Assembly (NCBI RefSeq): GCF_003555505.1 | Contig: NZ_CP032152.1 | Location: 2,586,295 to 2,650,294, forward strand | Length of the DNA: 64,000 nt | Direction: 5' to 3' | Origin: Thermosynechococcus sichuanensis E542 | GTDB lineage: Bacteria; Cyanobacteriota; Cyanobacteriia; Thermosynechococcales; Thermosynechococcaceae | Translations under genes and position numbers: made by a program | Notes under the pieces: model-generated | What the model was told of the DNA's origin: nothing | Databases searched by the model: none | The model's input: the letters and a program-made list of their open reading frames with translations, nothing else | Shown here: positions 17,291-27,015 of the stretch, in pieces | How the letters are laid out: every line of letters starts with the position of its first letter | Position numbering within the stretch: position 1 is the stretch's first letter

Positions 17291-18175
17291 ATGACTTTCT
17301 CTCTCCCGCCTCAAACGTGGCATTGGCAAGGCTACCCGATTCTCTATCGCCATCAAGGGACTCAGGGCACCCCCCTACTGCTCATTCACGGCTTTGGTGC
17401 CTCCAGTTTGCATTGGCGCAAAAACATTCCTACTCTTGCAGCTCATCATCGAGTCTATGCCATTGACCTATTGGGCTTTGGCGGCTCGGCCAAACCCACT
17501 CCCGCAGTTGTTCCCTACACATTTGAGACTTGGGCAACGTTGGTCTTAGACTTTTGCCGTGAAGTCATTGGCGAGCCGACTGTTCTAATTGGCAACTCCA
17601 TTGGCTGCGTGGTTGCTTTACAGGCTGACGTTTTGCAGCCCCCATGGGTGAGTCAACTCATTCTGCTCAACTGCTCTTTGCGCCAGCTTCACGATCGCAA
17701 GCGACAACAACTGCCTTGGTACCGCCGTTGGGGAACCACATTACTCCAGCAACTTTTGGGAAATCGCACCCTTGGCACCTACTTTTTCCGCCAAATTGCC
17801 CAACCGCGCACTGTGCGCCGCATTCTCCACCAAGCCTATGCCAATACCGCTGCCGTCACCGATGAACTGGTCGAGATATTACTCACCCCTGCCCAAGATG
17901 CGGGGGCGGCTGATGTGTTTTTGGCCTTTGTCCGCTACTCCCAAGGTCCTCTACCCGAAGACCTGCTACCGCAGATTACCTGCCCTACCTATTTCCTTTG
18001 GGGAGCTGCCGATCCTTGGGAACCCATTGAGGAAGGTCAGAAGCTAGCTGAGTTTCCCTGTGTGCAGGAGTTTGTTGCCTTGCCAGCGGTTGGCCATTGC
18101 CCCCAAGATGAATCACCTGAGCAGGTGAATGCCTATATTCTCAAGTGGCTGGGAAAAATTTCCGTCACAGGCTAG
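17291..18175 (+). CDS. Alpha/beta hydrolase
   Basis: 294-residue alpha/beta hydrolase. The oxyanion segment HGFGASSLHW (about 34-43), the nucleophile elbow GNSIGC with Ser (about 99), an Asp in WGAADPWEP and the catalytic His in AVGHCPQDESPEQVN (about 276) make a complete triad. The overall pattern (IDLLGFGGSAKP, FLWGAADPW) resembles cyanobacterial/plastid hydrolases related to esterases and pheophytinases, but no specific substrate can be named. It is the last gene of the MFS-creatininase-hydrolase run, and tRNA-Pro follows 38 bp later. Confidence 0.88.
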   Translation: MTFSLPPQTWHWQGYPILYRHQGTQGTPLLLIHGFGASSLHWRKNIPTLAAHHRVYAIDLLGFGGSAKPTPAVVPYTFETWATLVLDFCREVIGEPTVLIGNSIGCVVALQADVLQPPWVSQLILLNCSLRQLHDRKRQQLPWYRRWGTTLLQQLLGNRTLGTYFFRQIAQPRTVRRILHQAYANTAAVTDELVEILLTPAQDAGAADVFLAFVRYSQGPLPEDLLPQITCPTYFLWGAADPWEPIEEGQKLAEFPCVQEFVALPAVGHCPQDESPEQVNAYILKWLGKISVTG

Positions 18176-18213
18176 GATGTTCTCTGAATTCGTGTTATAC
18201 TGGTAAAGCTTAA

Positions 18214-18287
18214 CGGGGCGTAGCGCAGCTTGGTAGCGCACCACTTTGGGGTAGTGGGGGTCGTGGGTTCAAATCCCGCCGCTCCGA
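18214..18287 (+). tRNA. tRNA-Pro (anticodon GGG)
   Basis: A complete 74-nt cloverleaf: acceptor CGGGGCG pairs with CGCTCCG, D-arm GCGC/GCGC around AGCTTGGTA, anticodon stem CCACT/AGTGG with loop TTGGGGT (anticodon GGG), T-arm GTGGG/CCCGC with loop TTCAAAT, and discriminator A. CCA is not encoded. A TATACT element at 18196-18201 can serve as -10. Its 3' end is 2 bp from the convergent end of the first gene of the AT-rich polysaccharide island, a typical tRNA-flanked island boundary. Confidence 0.95.
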
Positions 18288-18288
18288 T

Positions 18289-19470
18289 CTAAATCTCAAG
18301 TAGCTTAGATAGTTGATTTTGGAAAGTATCTCGGGAGAATTTCGAGAATACATTCGCTTTAGCAGCTCTACCCATTTGTTGAGCTAGACGAGGATCACTA
18401 CACAACTGAATCATTGCATTTGCACAAGCGTCCACATCATCGATTGGTATTAAAATTCCTGTGCGGCCATCCTCAATAATCTCCTCGGGACCACCACAAC
18501 GAGTTGCAATGACTGGTAATCCGCAAGCAGAAGCTTCCAAGACTGTCATTGAAAATGATTCAGAACGAGATAGATTTAGTGCAGCATATTTTCCGCGCAA
18601 CACTTGGTGAGTATTAGTGATAAACGAGCCAAATAGTATACTCTGAGAGATACCTAAAGATTCGGCTAAGTTTTTTAACGATTGATGAAAGTCTTGGTTC
18701 TTTTTCAGCCCCATATCACTTCCATAGAACTCTAGTCTGACATGAGGAAATTTTTTAATAACTTTTGCTAGAGCTTGCACTGCGATTTCTTGGCCTTTTC
18801 CGGGGATATAGTTACCTATAAAAACAAAAATGAAACTAGTATAATACAAATCAGAAAGATCTACAGAATAATATCTATGAGATTCTTCACAAACTCGATT
18901 TTCAAAATCAGGACTAATACATTCGTATAAAATATAAGCTGTGAGCGACAGTGGTGGTTTTAGTTTTTGCTTGATGTAGTTTGAGACAGCGACAACTTTA
19001 TCGGAAGATTTCTGCACTGCCCATAACCAAAAATTACTAACTTTTCCATAATTATAAGGGTTGATTCTAATCCATGTTATAATTTTTCCTCTAAATCCAA
19101 ATAAACGTATAAGTGCTCCTTGCATGATATAGAAATCATTTACTAAAAGAGTTTTAGAATTATTAATCTTCATATAATAAAATAGCATTAAGGAAGAGAG
19201 AATTAAGGTAGGGAAATATAAGATTAAAGAAGCTAGAGAGCGATTTAGTTTAGGAAAGGGTAAGTATAATAATTTAGCGAAGTCCAGCCTTGAACAAAGC
19301 TGAACATTAGAGTACTTAGGTAGTACTAAAACGAGTTGGGCTTTGTCTTTTAAGATATACGATATATTTGATGCGCTCATGAGAGCGCCAGTAAAATCAC
19401 AAGAATGATCAACAAGAAATATGGTAGGCTTATTAATTCTTTTTTCTTTAGGTAAATTATTCATAATCAT
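18289..19470 (-). CDS. Glycosyltransferase family 4
   Basis: 393-residue GT-B fold glycosyltransferase. The C-terminal donor-site half shows FIFVFIGNYIPGKGQEIAVQAL, then SRSESFSMTVLEASACGLPVIAT with the Glu pair that binds the nucleotide-sugar, and GGPEEIIEDGRTGILIP. I prefer ATG at 19470, where it overlaps the upstream TAA as TAATG; ATG at 19512 would add 14 residues inside the methyltransferase gene. AT-rich like its neighbours. It is last in the minus-strand island operon, ending 2 bp from tRNA-Pro. Sugar donor and acceptor unknown. Confidence 0.87.
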   Translation of the reverse strand: MIMNNLPKEKRINKPTIFLVDHSCDFTGALMSASNISYILKDKAQLVLVLPKYSNVQLCSRLDFAKLLYLPFPKLNRSLASLILYFPTLILSSLMLFYYMKINNSKTLLVNDFYIMQGALIRLFGFRGKIITWIRINPYNYGKVSNFWLWAVQKSSDKVVAVSNYIKQKLKPPLSLTAYILYECISPDFENRVCEESHRYYSVDLSDLYYTSFIFVFIGNYIPGKGQEIAVQALAKVIKKFPHVRLEFYGSDMGLKKNQDFHQSLKNLAESLGISQSILFGSFITNTHQVLRGKYAALNLSRSESFSMTVLEASACGLPVIATRCGGPEEIIEDGRTGILIPIDDVDACANAMIQLCSDPRLAQQMGRAAKANVFSKFSRDTFQNQLSKLLEI

Positions 19471-20210
19471 TATCTCTTGAACTCTGCAATTTGCTCCTTT
19501 GACCATAGACAAACATAGCGGGGAAAGTCATAAGCAAATCGGAAATCAGGGATTCTTTCTATAGGTTTCGGTAAATAAAAAGGTTCTTTTTCGAGATCTA
19601 GAAATCGAAATCCACCATACCCAACATCTAGATTCTTATGCATCAAGTAAGAGCGATGGCTCGTAATTAAGGCAAAAGGTATATCTGAATCAAGAAAATT
19701 TTCTAGAGCATCATAAATTGCGGAAAAAGGTAAATGAAAAAAGCAATCACGACAGTGCCAGACGTCTACTTTTGGGAATACATCTTTTGTTATATCAAAG
19801 ACATCTAATGTTAGATGCGGATAAATTTCTTTGTTTCTTTTAATAACTTCTTCGGAAATATCACCACCACAATATTGTTTAATAGTTCCATCTTGAATCA
19901 AAATATTTATCCAATTTAAGTCACCACATGGAGCATCAAAAAATTTTTCTAGGTTGTATTTATTGATTATTTTCTTCAATCTCTCAATATAGGGATAGAC
20001 AAACTTAATTTCACTACCAACACCACTATATGTTTCGAATGATTTCCAGTAATTAGTGCGATAGATTTCATCAAAAACTTCTTTTGCAGAGTTGACTTTA
20101 TGGGCTATAGGATTTTCAAAAGATCGTGGGAAGGGATTTATTCCAAAAGGACGAACAATCCGATTAATTACTCGCTTTAGAAAAAGAAGCTGATCCGTGC
20201 TATTTTCCAT
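19470..20210 (-). CDS. SAM-dependent methyltransferase of the polysaccharide locus
   Basis: 246 residues. The region about 90-150 has a class I methyltransferase core: FFDAPCGDLNWI (motif I), YCGGDISEEVIKRN (motif II with an acidic residue), and VDVWHCRDCFFHLPF (motif IV). It ends with an aromatic/basic tail. The family resembles methyltransferases in capsule and O-antigen loci that methylate a sugar. The neighbours on both sides are glycosyltransferases with 1 bp overlap or an 18 bp gap, supporting a role in decorating the glycan. Substrate inferred only from context. Confidence 0.75.
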   Translation of the reverse strand: MENSTDQLLFLKRVINRIVRPFGINPFPRSFENPIAHKVNSAKEVFDEIYRTNYWKSFETYSGVGSEIKFVYPYIERLKKIINKYNLEKFFDAPCGDLNWINILIQDGTIKQYCGGDISEEVIKRNKEIYPHLTLDVFDITKDVFPKVDVWHCRDCFFHLPFSAIYDALENFLDSDIPFALITSHRSYLMHKNLDVGYGGFRFLDLEKEPFYLPKPIERIPDFRFAYDFPRYVCLWSKEQIAEFKR

Positions 20211-20228
20211 ATCAGCAATCCTTTAGAA

Positions 20229-21485
20229 CTAATTTTGATGTTTAATTAAGGAGTTAATAAGTTTGACCCACTGTAGCCCTACTCTATCTATATCAAATTT
20301 TGATGCGATTAAATAGCATTCATCTATATTTCGTCTCATTGGAGGATGTTCTAGATATCGAAGAATTTCACTACTCCAAATATCTAGAGCCTGAGGTGTT
20401 ACAGGAAGAGGCATTAGTGTACCATATGCAACAGTTTTGGTTTTTTTAACTGGTTCTTTAGGAAGGTTTTTCAAATCCGATTCTTTCGCTAAAATTGACC
20501 TAGCACCCCAACGGTAATCTGAGGAAAGGATAGGGATTCCTGTTAACAGTGCTTCAATCAGTGCATTGCATAAACCCTCATGCAGAGAAGGCATTAAGAA
20601 TACATTACCTAACCGAAAATGTCTTATTGGATTTGATCGATATCCTGCCAAAAACACACTTGCTCTAGGATCACCACTTGTCGTTATAGACAAACCGATT
20701 TTTTCACATCTTTCAATTATAGTCTTTTTAAGAGGTCCGTCACCAATTATAAGAAATCGAGCATCTGGATAAATTTTACATATATTAGAGAAGACTGGTA
20801 GCAAAAGATCAATGCCTTTTCCGTTATCTAAACGTCCACAGTAGATAGCTGTAGATTGGTTGCAAAATTTAGCAATATCTTCATCTGGCTCTGAATTTAT
20901 TTGAGATATCAAATTATCTAAATCTATGCCACCCTCTATAGATATAACTTTTGAAGTAATTGTTTTTCCACCAATTTGAATAATTTCTTGCATGTAGTCA
21001 ACTGAGGCAGCAACAATCTTATCAACACGCCTATAGATAAAAGGATCTAGTACTCTTAGCCAAAGAAACTTTTGCCATCGAGTGATTCCCGTATGGTATA
21101 ATTTTGAACCGCGTTCAGAGATAATTGTTTTAGATGTACTTCCTGATAAAGCATTTAGTAGGTTTGTGCCTGAAAGAAAACTAATTGTTAAATCATAACT
21201 AGATTTAACATTCTTCAACTTTTGAAGCATACCCCACCAACGCAATAATTTACTAGGAAAGATCAGATTTAATTTTTCTTGATTGTCTAAAAAGATAATC
21301 GGCAATTCAATATCTAAATTAATATTTGTGTAGCTTTCATTACCATAAGAAAGAGTCATCAACCCAATAGTAACTTGGTAGTAGTTTGACAGAAATTTCG
21401 CCAGTCGGAGAAATGAGCTTTCTGCTCCACCATAGCCTAGTTGAGGAATAATCATTAGTACGCGAGGCAGGCTATTGATAGTCAT
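20229..21485 (-). CDS. Glycosyltransferase family 4 (GT1/GT4-like)
   Basis: 418 residues, GT-B fold. N-terminal acceptor half starts MIIPQLGYGGAESSFLRLA, a Gly-rich loop typical of GT4. The donor half has AIYCGRLDNGKGIDLLLPVF, FLIIGDGPLKKTI, VFLAGYRSNP and FLMPSLHEGLCNALIEALLTGIPILS, where the E-x7-E type motif contacts the nucleotide-sugar. The start overlaps the upstream pyruvyltransferase stop by 4 bp, so translation is coupled. AT-rich. Specificity cannot be assigned. Confidence 0.88.
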   Translation of the reverse strand: MTINSLPRVLMIIPQLGYGGAESSFLRLAKFLSNYYQVTIGLMTLSYGNESYTNINLDIELPIIFLDNQEKLNLIFPSKLLRWWGMLQKLKNVKSSYDLTISFLSGTNLLNALSGSTSKTIISERGSKLYHTGITRWQKFLWLRVLDPFIYRRVDKIVAASVDYMQEIIQIGGKTITSKVISIEGGIDLDNLISQINSEPDEDIAKFCNQSTAIYCGRLDNGKGIDLLLPVFSNICKIYPDARFLIIGDGPLKKTIIERCEKIGLSITTSGDPRASVFLAGYRSNPIRHFRLGNVFLMPSLHEGLCNALIEALLTGIPILSSDYRWGARSILAKESDLKNLPKEPVKKTKTVAYGTLMPLPVTPQALDIWSSEILRYLEHPPMRRNIDECYLIASKFDIDRVGLQWVKLINSLIKHQN

Positions 21486-22606
21486 AGTTCAATATAGGAA
21501 CGAATTTGGTTAAGGGCATCTTGACAAATTTTGCGATTTTCTAGGACTTCATTTTCGATAACTGTTGGTGAAATCGCTCTCACTTCTTCAATATAATTCA
21601 CTAGTACCTCTGGTTGAACATCCAGTCGAGCAATACGAGTAGTGTTTGGAAGCATTGAATTAATAGTAGCTAATTTTGGTTCAATTTCTAGTATGACAGA
21701 TGGGCGACCAAGACAAGCACCACAAATCGCTCCATGTGCCCTTGTAGTTAGAAAAAGCTCTTGTTCAGAAAGTATATTAGCAAACTCAGAAATCATCATT
21801 TTCTCTGGTTGCCAAGTGATTGCTGGATAATTTCTCAGGAACCTTAGCGTGCCTTCATCTGTTGATTTATCAAAGGATATCAAAGTCAGCTCATAATTTT
21901 CTGATAGTAGATGCAGGGTTGGCGCAATCTTTTTGGCAAAATGATCACCAGAACCAACTGGCCAGTCCCTTAGAATAACACCAACCTTTGGTCGGCTACC
22001 CCCTTTAGGTTGCTTTCCTAGTAGTAAATGACTTGGGCACCAGTAGTTATAAAAGAAAGCAATATCTGATCCTAAGATCACTGGTGGATGAATTCCTAAA
22101 TGCTTAAGATTGCTTAGGCTTTGCTGATCACGTAACCAAAGTATGTTAAAGTCAGCAAGTATAGGTAGTGCTTCAATTAGTTTGGGAGAACCAAAAGTAA
22201 ATGTACCCACACCTAGTCCAATACCAATACGTCTTTCGGCTAACATACGAGGACGCTTAACAAATCGACGTATCCATTTTTCGCATTTGACAAAGGTAGT
22301 ACTCCCAGCCGAAAGTAAGATAGTATTTATTATTTTTCGAGACATTGAGTGTTGTGCGAAGTCAAAAAATGTTCCACCGCCACCGTGTACAATTAAGCGA
22401 TGTTGATTTCGATCACCAAATGGTATAAATCCAATGTTTTCTTCAGTTAGATGACTGACGTAGGGAGTTGGCCGAGCTAAGCGTACAGATATTTTTACTT
22501 TTGGTAATAGCTCACGAATAATACGATATGTTACAACCATCAAAATATCATCGCCAAAGTTACCTCTACCGTAGTAACCTAACAAGACCACATCATCTTT
22601 TCTCAT
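21482..22606 (-). CDS. Polysaccharide pyruvyl transferase family protein (CsaB-like)
   Basis: 374-residue GT-B-like enzyme of the PS_pyruv_trans family, which transfers pyruvate from phosphoenolpyruvate to a sugar, forming a ketal that gives the polymer a negative charge. Visible signatures: LLGYYGRGNFGDDILM at the N-terminus, an HGGGGTFFDF segment (about 73-82), IGLGVGTF, and the C-terminal TTRAHGAICGACLGRPSVILE. It is flanked by glycosyltransferase genes with 4 bp overlap downstream and 1 bp gap upstream. Family confident; the sugar modified is unknown. Confidence 0.87.
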   Translation of the reverse strand: MRKDDVVLLGYYGRGNFGDDILMVVTYRIIRELLPKVKISVRLARPTPYVSHLTEENIGFIPFGDRNQHRLIVHGGGGTFFDFAQHSMSRKIINTILLSAGSTTFVKCEKWIRRFVKRPRMLAERRIGIGLGVGTFTFGSPKLIEALPILADFNILWLRDQQSLSNLKHLGIHPPVILGSDIAFFYNYWCPSHLLLGKQPKGGSRPKVGVILRDWPVGSGDHFAKKIAPTLHLLSENYELTLISFDKSTDEGTLRFLRNYPAITWQPEKMMISEFANILSEQELFLTTRAHGAICGACLGRPSVILEIEPKLATINSMLPNTTRIARLDVQPEVLVNYIEEVRAISPTVIENEVLENRKICQDALNQIRSYIEL

Positions 22607-22607
22607 A

Positions 22608-23837
22608 CTAAACCTTTGATAGCGCTAGTAATTTGTTTTCGATTGATGTTGTCACACGAATCGGATCGAGTTCTATTGGTGGAGGCGGGAGGCTGATTTG
22701 AAATTTATTCGGATTCTGTAATAAACTAAGTAGAAATTTTGTTATACCACTAACATCATCAGGTTCAAATGCCCAGCCATAACCACGATGACAATAGTGA
22801 CTTGTTACACTTTTCTTTGGTGTGAGTGCTAGTATTGGTTTTTGAAGAGCCAGATAGTCCACAATCTTAGAAGGCAAAAAACATTGATGTAAAGGTGTTG
22901 ACTCTTTAGATTCAATACATAATAGTATATCTGCATTAATTTGATACTGCATAGCTTCTTTGAATGAAACAGAACCATGATAAATACAAGCAGGGTAAGA
23001 GGAAATTTTAAGAGATAGCTCCTTGGACATATTGCCAACAAATTCAATAGATAATTTTTTGTCTATGTCTGGTATCATAGTAAATAAATTTTCTATAGCA
23101 GTTAATAATCCATCTGGATTACGATCTCCATATAAGCTGCCAACATGTATAATGCGTACCTTCTTTTGAAAGGCTTGATCTGGACTAGGCTTGAGTAATC
23201 TATAACTTCGCCAATCAACTGGCATCATATTTGGAGTGACACTAATCGAATCAGCTCGATTTGGATACTTTTGTCGATAAAAGTTTGCTTGACCTTCTGT
23301 TGTCAGAGTAATAAGATCAGCATCTGTAAAGCAACGGGATTCATAGGCTTGATCAAGAGTGCGTTGCTTACCTTTAAGACGCCTATAAGGACTATCAGCC
23401 CATGGATCACTCAAATGCATTAACCATGGACGTTTTAAGACTAGCTTTAATTGCTGTGCTAAGAGGGCAGCAGAATATGGTCCTGATCGAGAATAAATGA
23501 CATCTGGACTCTCTCTAAGCTGCTGAATAATATATTGGGTAAACCAAAGAAGCCAGAACTCAGTATCTGGAACATGATACCATGCTAGTCGTGAATTAGT
23601 CAAGATACGGTGCATCAGCCTATGGACTGGTAAAGTTGGGGTAATAACTTGAAGCCTAGGTCGATCCACAGTGAGAGTAGAGTCTTCCCGTGCCCAACCT
23701 GAATTCACTGGGGGGGGTGTGACTAATGTTACCCGAATTGAGGGATTCAGCAACTTCAGTAAACGACCAACTTGAATGGCTTCTGGGCTATTTTTTGGGG
23801 GAGCAGAAGGAGCAATAAGTAATATATGGATTGACAT
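22608..23837 (-). CDS. Glycosyltransferase (GT-B, family 4-like)
   Basis: 409 residues; first gene of the minus-strand island operon. The start MSIHILLIAPSAPPKNSPEAIQ and the segment WLMHLSDPWADSPYRR resemble WbuB/WcaL-type GT4 enzymes. The donor half has VRIIHVGSLYGDRNPDGLL, IYHGSVSFKEAMQYQINADILLCIES and a weak FLPSKIVDYLALQKPILAL segment in place of the stronger E-x7-E motif. The promoter must lie in the 118 bp divergent spacer (23838-23955) shared with the plus-strand half of the island. Substrate unknown. Confidence 0.82.
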   Translation of the reverse strand: MSIHILLIAPSAPPKNSPEAIQVGRLLKLLNPSIRVTLVTPPPVNSGWAREDSTLTVDRPRLQVITPTLPVHRLMHRILTNSRLAWYHVPDTEFWLLWFTQYIIQQLRESPDVIYSRSGPYSAALLAQQLKLVLKRPWLMHLSDPWADSPYRRLKGKQRTLDQAYESRCFTDADLITLTTEGQANFYRQKYPNRADSISVTPNMMPVDWRSYRLLKPSPDQAFQKKVRIIHVGSLYGDRNPDGLLTAIENLFTMIPDIDKKLSIEFVGNMSKELSLKISSYPACIYHGSVSFKEAMQYQINADILLCIESKESTPLHQCFLPSKIVDYLALQKPILALTPKKSVTSHYCHRGYGWAFEPDDVSGITKFLLSLLQNPNKFQISLPPPPIELDPIRVTTSIENKLLALSKV

Positions 23838-23955
23838 CGGTTACCTTAAGGTGTGTACTTGGCCGCTTGCTATGTCAATTAGCATTTTCTTTTATACTCC
23901 AAATCATAGAAGAAGTAAAGTATAATTACTTTGGTACTTTCTATCATAGAATGAC

Positions 23956-25041
23956 ATGAAAATATTATTTCTCACACGCTACTCCTATAGCGGTGCCAGT
24001 AGCCGCTATCGTTTTTTTCAATATATTAATTACTTAGCAGACAGAGGATTTAATTGTGAAGTATTACCCTTACTCAATCAACAATATCTTTATTACCTTT
24101 ACAATGGAGATTACCGCAAATATATTCATGCTCTAAAAGGCATATTTAGCCGATTAGTTAAGCTATTGATGACTAATCACTATAACTTAGTTATCCTTGA
24201 AAAAGAAATATTTCCTTATATACCTTTTTTTATCGAGAATTATTTCATTCGGAATGTCCCGATTGTTGTCGATTATGATGATGCTATCTTTCATCAATAT
24301 GATCAGCACAAAAATAAAATTATCAAAGCCTTACTCTCTAGTAAGATTGCCTCTATCATGAATCTAGCCACTTTAGTAATTGCTGGAAACAACTATATTG
24401 CTGAGTATGCCTGTAATGCCGGTGCAAGGTGGGTTGAGGTCTTACCCACTGTTATTGATCTTTCTAAATATACCTTTTTTCAAAATAAAAGCAAAGAAGA
24501 TCGATCTCCCCTCAAAATTGTCTGGATTGGTACACCAAAAACTCAAAAATATTTACTTCACATTTCCTCTGTACTAGCTCGTTTATCTCAAGCTTATAAA
24601 ATCCAGTTAATCGCGATCGGTACCCATAACCTTCACTTATCCAACACTGAAGTTATCTCTGTTCCATGGTCAGAAGAAACAGAAGCTCAAGACATTGCCC
24701 AGTGTGATATTGGCATTATGCCCCTTCCCGATGAGCCTTGGGAGCGTGGTAAGTGTGGCCTCAAATTGATTCAGTATATGGCCTGCGGGTTGCCTGTTGT
24801 TGCTTCTCCGGTCGGAGCAAATCTTGATATTGTTCAGCATGGTGTCCATGGCTTTCTAGCTTCTACAGAGGAAGAATGGGTAACTGCCCTTGAAACCTTA
24901 ATTCAAAATTCTGACTTGCGTGCTAGGATGGGGCTTGCAGCCCGTCGCCGAGTTGAGCAGCACTATGCTCTTCAAGTGACAGCACCTCAATTTGCCCGTC
25001 TTCTGGAGTCTGTAATAGCCAAAGGTCAAGGAGTCTTCTAA
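23956..25041 (+). CDS. Glycosyltransferase family 4/1
   Basis: 361 residues; first gene of the plus-strand half of the island. The N-terminus MKILFLTRYSYSGASSRYRFFQYINYL and the segment VPIVVDYDDAIF are typical of GT4 enzymes that act on polyprenyl-linked acceptors. Donor-site segments: LKIVWIGTPKTQKYLLHI, CDIGIMPLPDEPWERGKCGLKLIQYMACGLPVVASPVG and VQHGVHGFLA. The 5' two-thirds is strongly AT-rich while the 3' third is near the genome norm, suggesting a mosaic join inside the gene. asnB follows 5 bp later. Confidence 0.87.
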   Translation: MKILFLTRYSYSGASSRYRFFQYINYLADRGFNCEVLPLLNQQYLYYLYNGDYRKYIHALKGIFSRLVKLLMTNHYNLVILEKEIFPYIPFFIENYFIRNVPIVVDYDDAIFHQYDQHKNKIIKALLSSKIASIMNLATLVIAGNNYIAEYACNAGARWVEVLPTVIDLSKYTFFQNKSKEDRSPLKIVWIGTPKTQKYLLHISSVLARLSQAYKIQLIAIGTHNLHLSNTEVISVPWSEETEAQDIAQCDIGIMPLPDEPWERGKCGLKLIQYMACGLPVVASPVGANLDIVQHGVHGFLASTEEEWVTALETLIQNSDLRARMGLAARRRVEQHYALQVTAPQFARLLESVIAKGQGVF

Positions 25042-25046
25042 AGCTG

Positions 25047-27005
25047 ATGTGTGGCCTAGTCGGTTTTCTCAATCCTAGTTTTTCAGACCACTGGGCAGCA
25101 ACGATCCACAAGATGAATGCCACCCTTTCCCATCGCGGCCCTGATAATGAGGGAGTTTGGATAGATGAAGCCGCTGGTATTGCCCTAGGCCACCGTCGTT
25201 TAGCCATTCTTGATCTTTCCCCGGCAGGGCATCAGCCCATGATTTCGGATTGTGGTCGTTATGTCCTCGTCTTTAATGGTGAAATTTATAACCACATTGA
25301 ACTGCGTCAGGAATTAACAGTCCTTGGTGCAGCCCCCCCTTGGCGCGGACATTCTGACACTGAGACATTACTGGCTGCTTTTAGCTATTGGGGTGTGGCC
25401 ACAACCCTAGAAAGGCTAGTTGGCATGTTTGCTCTTGCCCTTTGGGATCGCCAAAATCGGGTATTAACCTTGGCACGAGATCGCATTGGTGAAAAGCCCC
25501 TCTACTACGGTTGGGTGAATGGAGCCTTAGTGTTCGCCTCAGAACTCAAAGCCATTTGGGCTTACCCGGCATTTTCTAATCCGATTAATCGGGATGCCTT
25601 GGCGCTTTATTTTCGCTATAGCTGGATCCCTGCTCCCTACAGCATCTATGAACATATCTGGAAGCTACCCGCAGGTACCTATCTCCAGTGGTCTGCTGAA
25701 GCCCTCAGCCCTAATACTCAAGGCACACCACAAGCCTATTGGTCATTGGAAAGCGTTATCGCTAAAGGACTTGCCCATCCGTTTCAGGGGACAGAGGGCG
25801 AAGCAGCGACGCAGTTAGAGCATCTTTTGCGTCAAAGTCTCAAAGGACAGCTTTTAGCGGATGTTCCCCTAGGTGCTTTTTTGTCAGGGGGCGTCGATTC
25901 CTCAACGGTTGTCGCTTTGATGCAAAGCCTGTCCTCTCAACCCGTAAAAACATTCACCATTGGCTTCTACGAAGATGCCTATAACGAAGCTCAATACGCT
26001 AAAGCAGTCGCCCAACACTTGGGTACCGATCACACTGAATATTACCTCACGGGTCAAGAGGCGCGGGATGTCATTCCCAAACTTACCCACCTTTATGATG
26101 AACCCTTTGCCGACTCCTCACAAATTCCGACCCATCTTGTCTGTATGATTGCACGGCAGCACGTCACAGTTGCTTTGTCCGGCGATGGGGGGGATGAACT
26201 ATTTGGTGGATACGTGCGGTACTTTTTGACCCCTGCGATTTGGGAAAAGATAGAACGTTTGCCCAAACCTGTACGCCGAACCCTTGCATCGTTACTGAAG
26301 GGACTATCCCCCAGACAATGGGATCAGCTTTTGGGGGGACTCAGTATCTTTCTGCCTCAGAACTTAAGATATACAACCATAGGGGATAAAATCCCTAAGC
26401 TAGCTAAGCTCTGTGAAATGACCTCCGAAAAAGAGGTTTATCTTTCTTTTCTGTCACTGATTGATTTACCTTCCCAGTTTGTCCTTAATAGTCAAGAACC
26501 ATTATTAGTCCAAGAAAAGCTTGCCCAACTGAGCTATCAACTGCCTTTTGAATCCTATATGATGGCGCTTGATTTACTGACCTATCTCCCCGATGACATT
26601 CTTGTAAAGGTCGATCGCGCCGCCATGGGAGTGAGTCTTGAGACCCGTATCCCTTTTCTAGATCATCGAATTATCGAGTTTGCTTGGACACTCCCACTCC
26701 AAATGAAAATCCGACAGCAGCAGGGTAAACAAGTACTGCGTAAACTTTTGTATCGCTATATTCCCCCAACTTTGATTGAACGACCTAAAATGGGGTTTGG
26801 AATTCCCCTAGCTCAGTGGTTGCGTTCTGAACTGCGGGACTGGGGAGCAGAGTTACTTAATCCAACACGTCTCAAACAGGAGGGCTACCTACAACCCGAA
26901 GTTGTGTGGCAATACTGGCAGGAGCACCAAACAGGAAAACGCAATTGGGCAGGACAACTCTGGGAAATCTTGATCTTTCAACTATGGCTAGAGCACAGTT
27001 CCTGA
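25047..27005 (+). CDS. asnB: Asparagine synthetase B-like glutamine amidotransferase
   Basis: 652 residues: a class II glutaminase domain with N-terminal catalytic Cys (MCGLVGFLNP), HRGPDNEG and FNGEIYN (about 74-80), followed by an ATP-pyrophosphatase synthetase domain with the PP-loop FLSGGVDSSTV (about 275-285) and later DRAAMGVSLETRIPFLDHR. Free asparagine synthesis is possible. In polysaccharide clusters such enzymes instead amidate sugar uronic acids. The adjacent UDP-hexosaminuronate dehydrogenase gene makes a uronamide role plausible, but that is inference. G+C is higher than in the flanking island genes. Confidence 0.9.
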   Translation: MCGLVGFLNPSFSDHWAATIHKMNATLSHRGPDNEGVWIDEAAGIALGHRRLAILDLSPAGHQPMISDCGRYVLVFNGEIYNHIELRQELTVLGAAPPWRGHSDTETLLAAFSYWGVATTLERLVGMFALALWDRQNRVLTLARDRIGEKPLYYGWVNGALVFASELKAIWAYPAFSNPINRDALALYFRYSWIPAPYSIYEHIWKLPAGTYLQWSAEALSPNTQGTPQAYWSLESVIAKGLAHPFQGTEGEAATQLEHLLRQSLKGQLLADVPLGAFLSGGVDSSTVVALMQSLSSQPVKTFTIGFYEDAYNEAQYAKAVAQHLGTDHTEYYLTGQEARDVIPKLTHLYDEPFADSSQIPTHLVCMIARQHVTVALSGDGGDELFGGYVRYFLTPAIWEKIERLPKPVRRTLASLLKGLSPRQWDQLLGGLSIFLPQNLRYTTIGDKIPKLAKLCEMTSEKEVYLSFLSLIDLPSQFVLNSQEPLLVQEKLAQLSYQLPFESYMMALDLLTYLPDDILVKVDRAAMGVSLETRIPFLDHRIIEFAWTLPLQMKIRQQQGKQVLRKLLYRYIPPTLIERPKMGFGIPLAQWLRSELRDWGAELLNPTRLKQEGYLQPEVVWQYWQEHQTGKRNWAGQLWEILIFQLWLEHSS

Positions 27006-27015
27006 ATACATAGAT

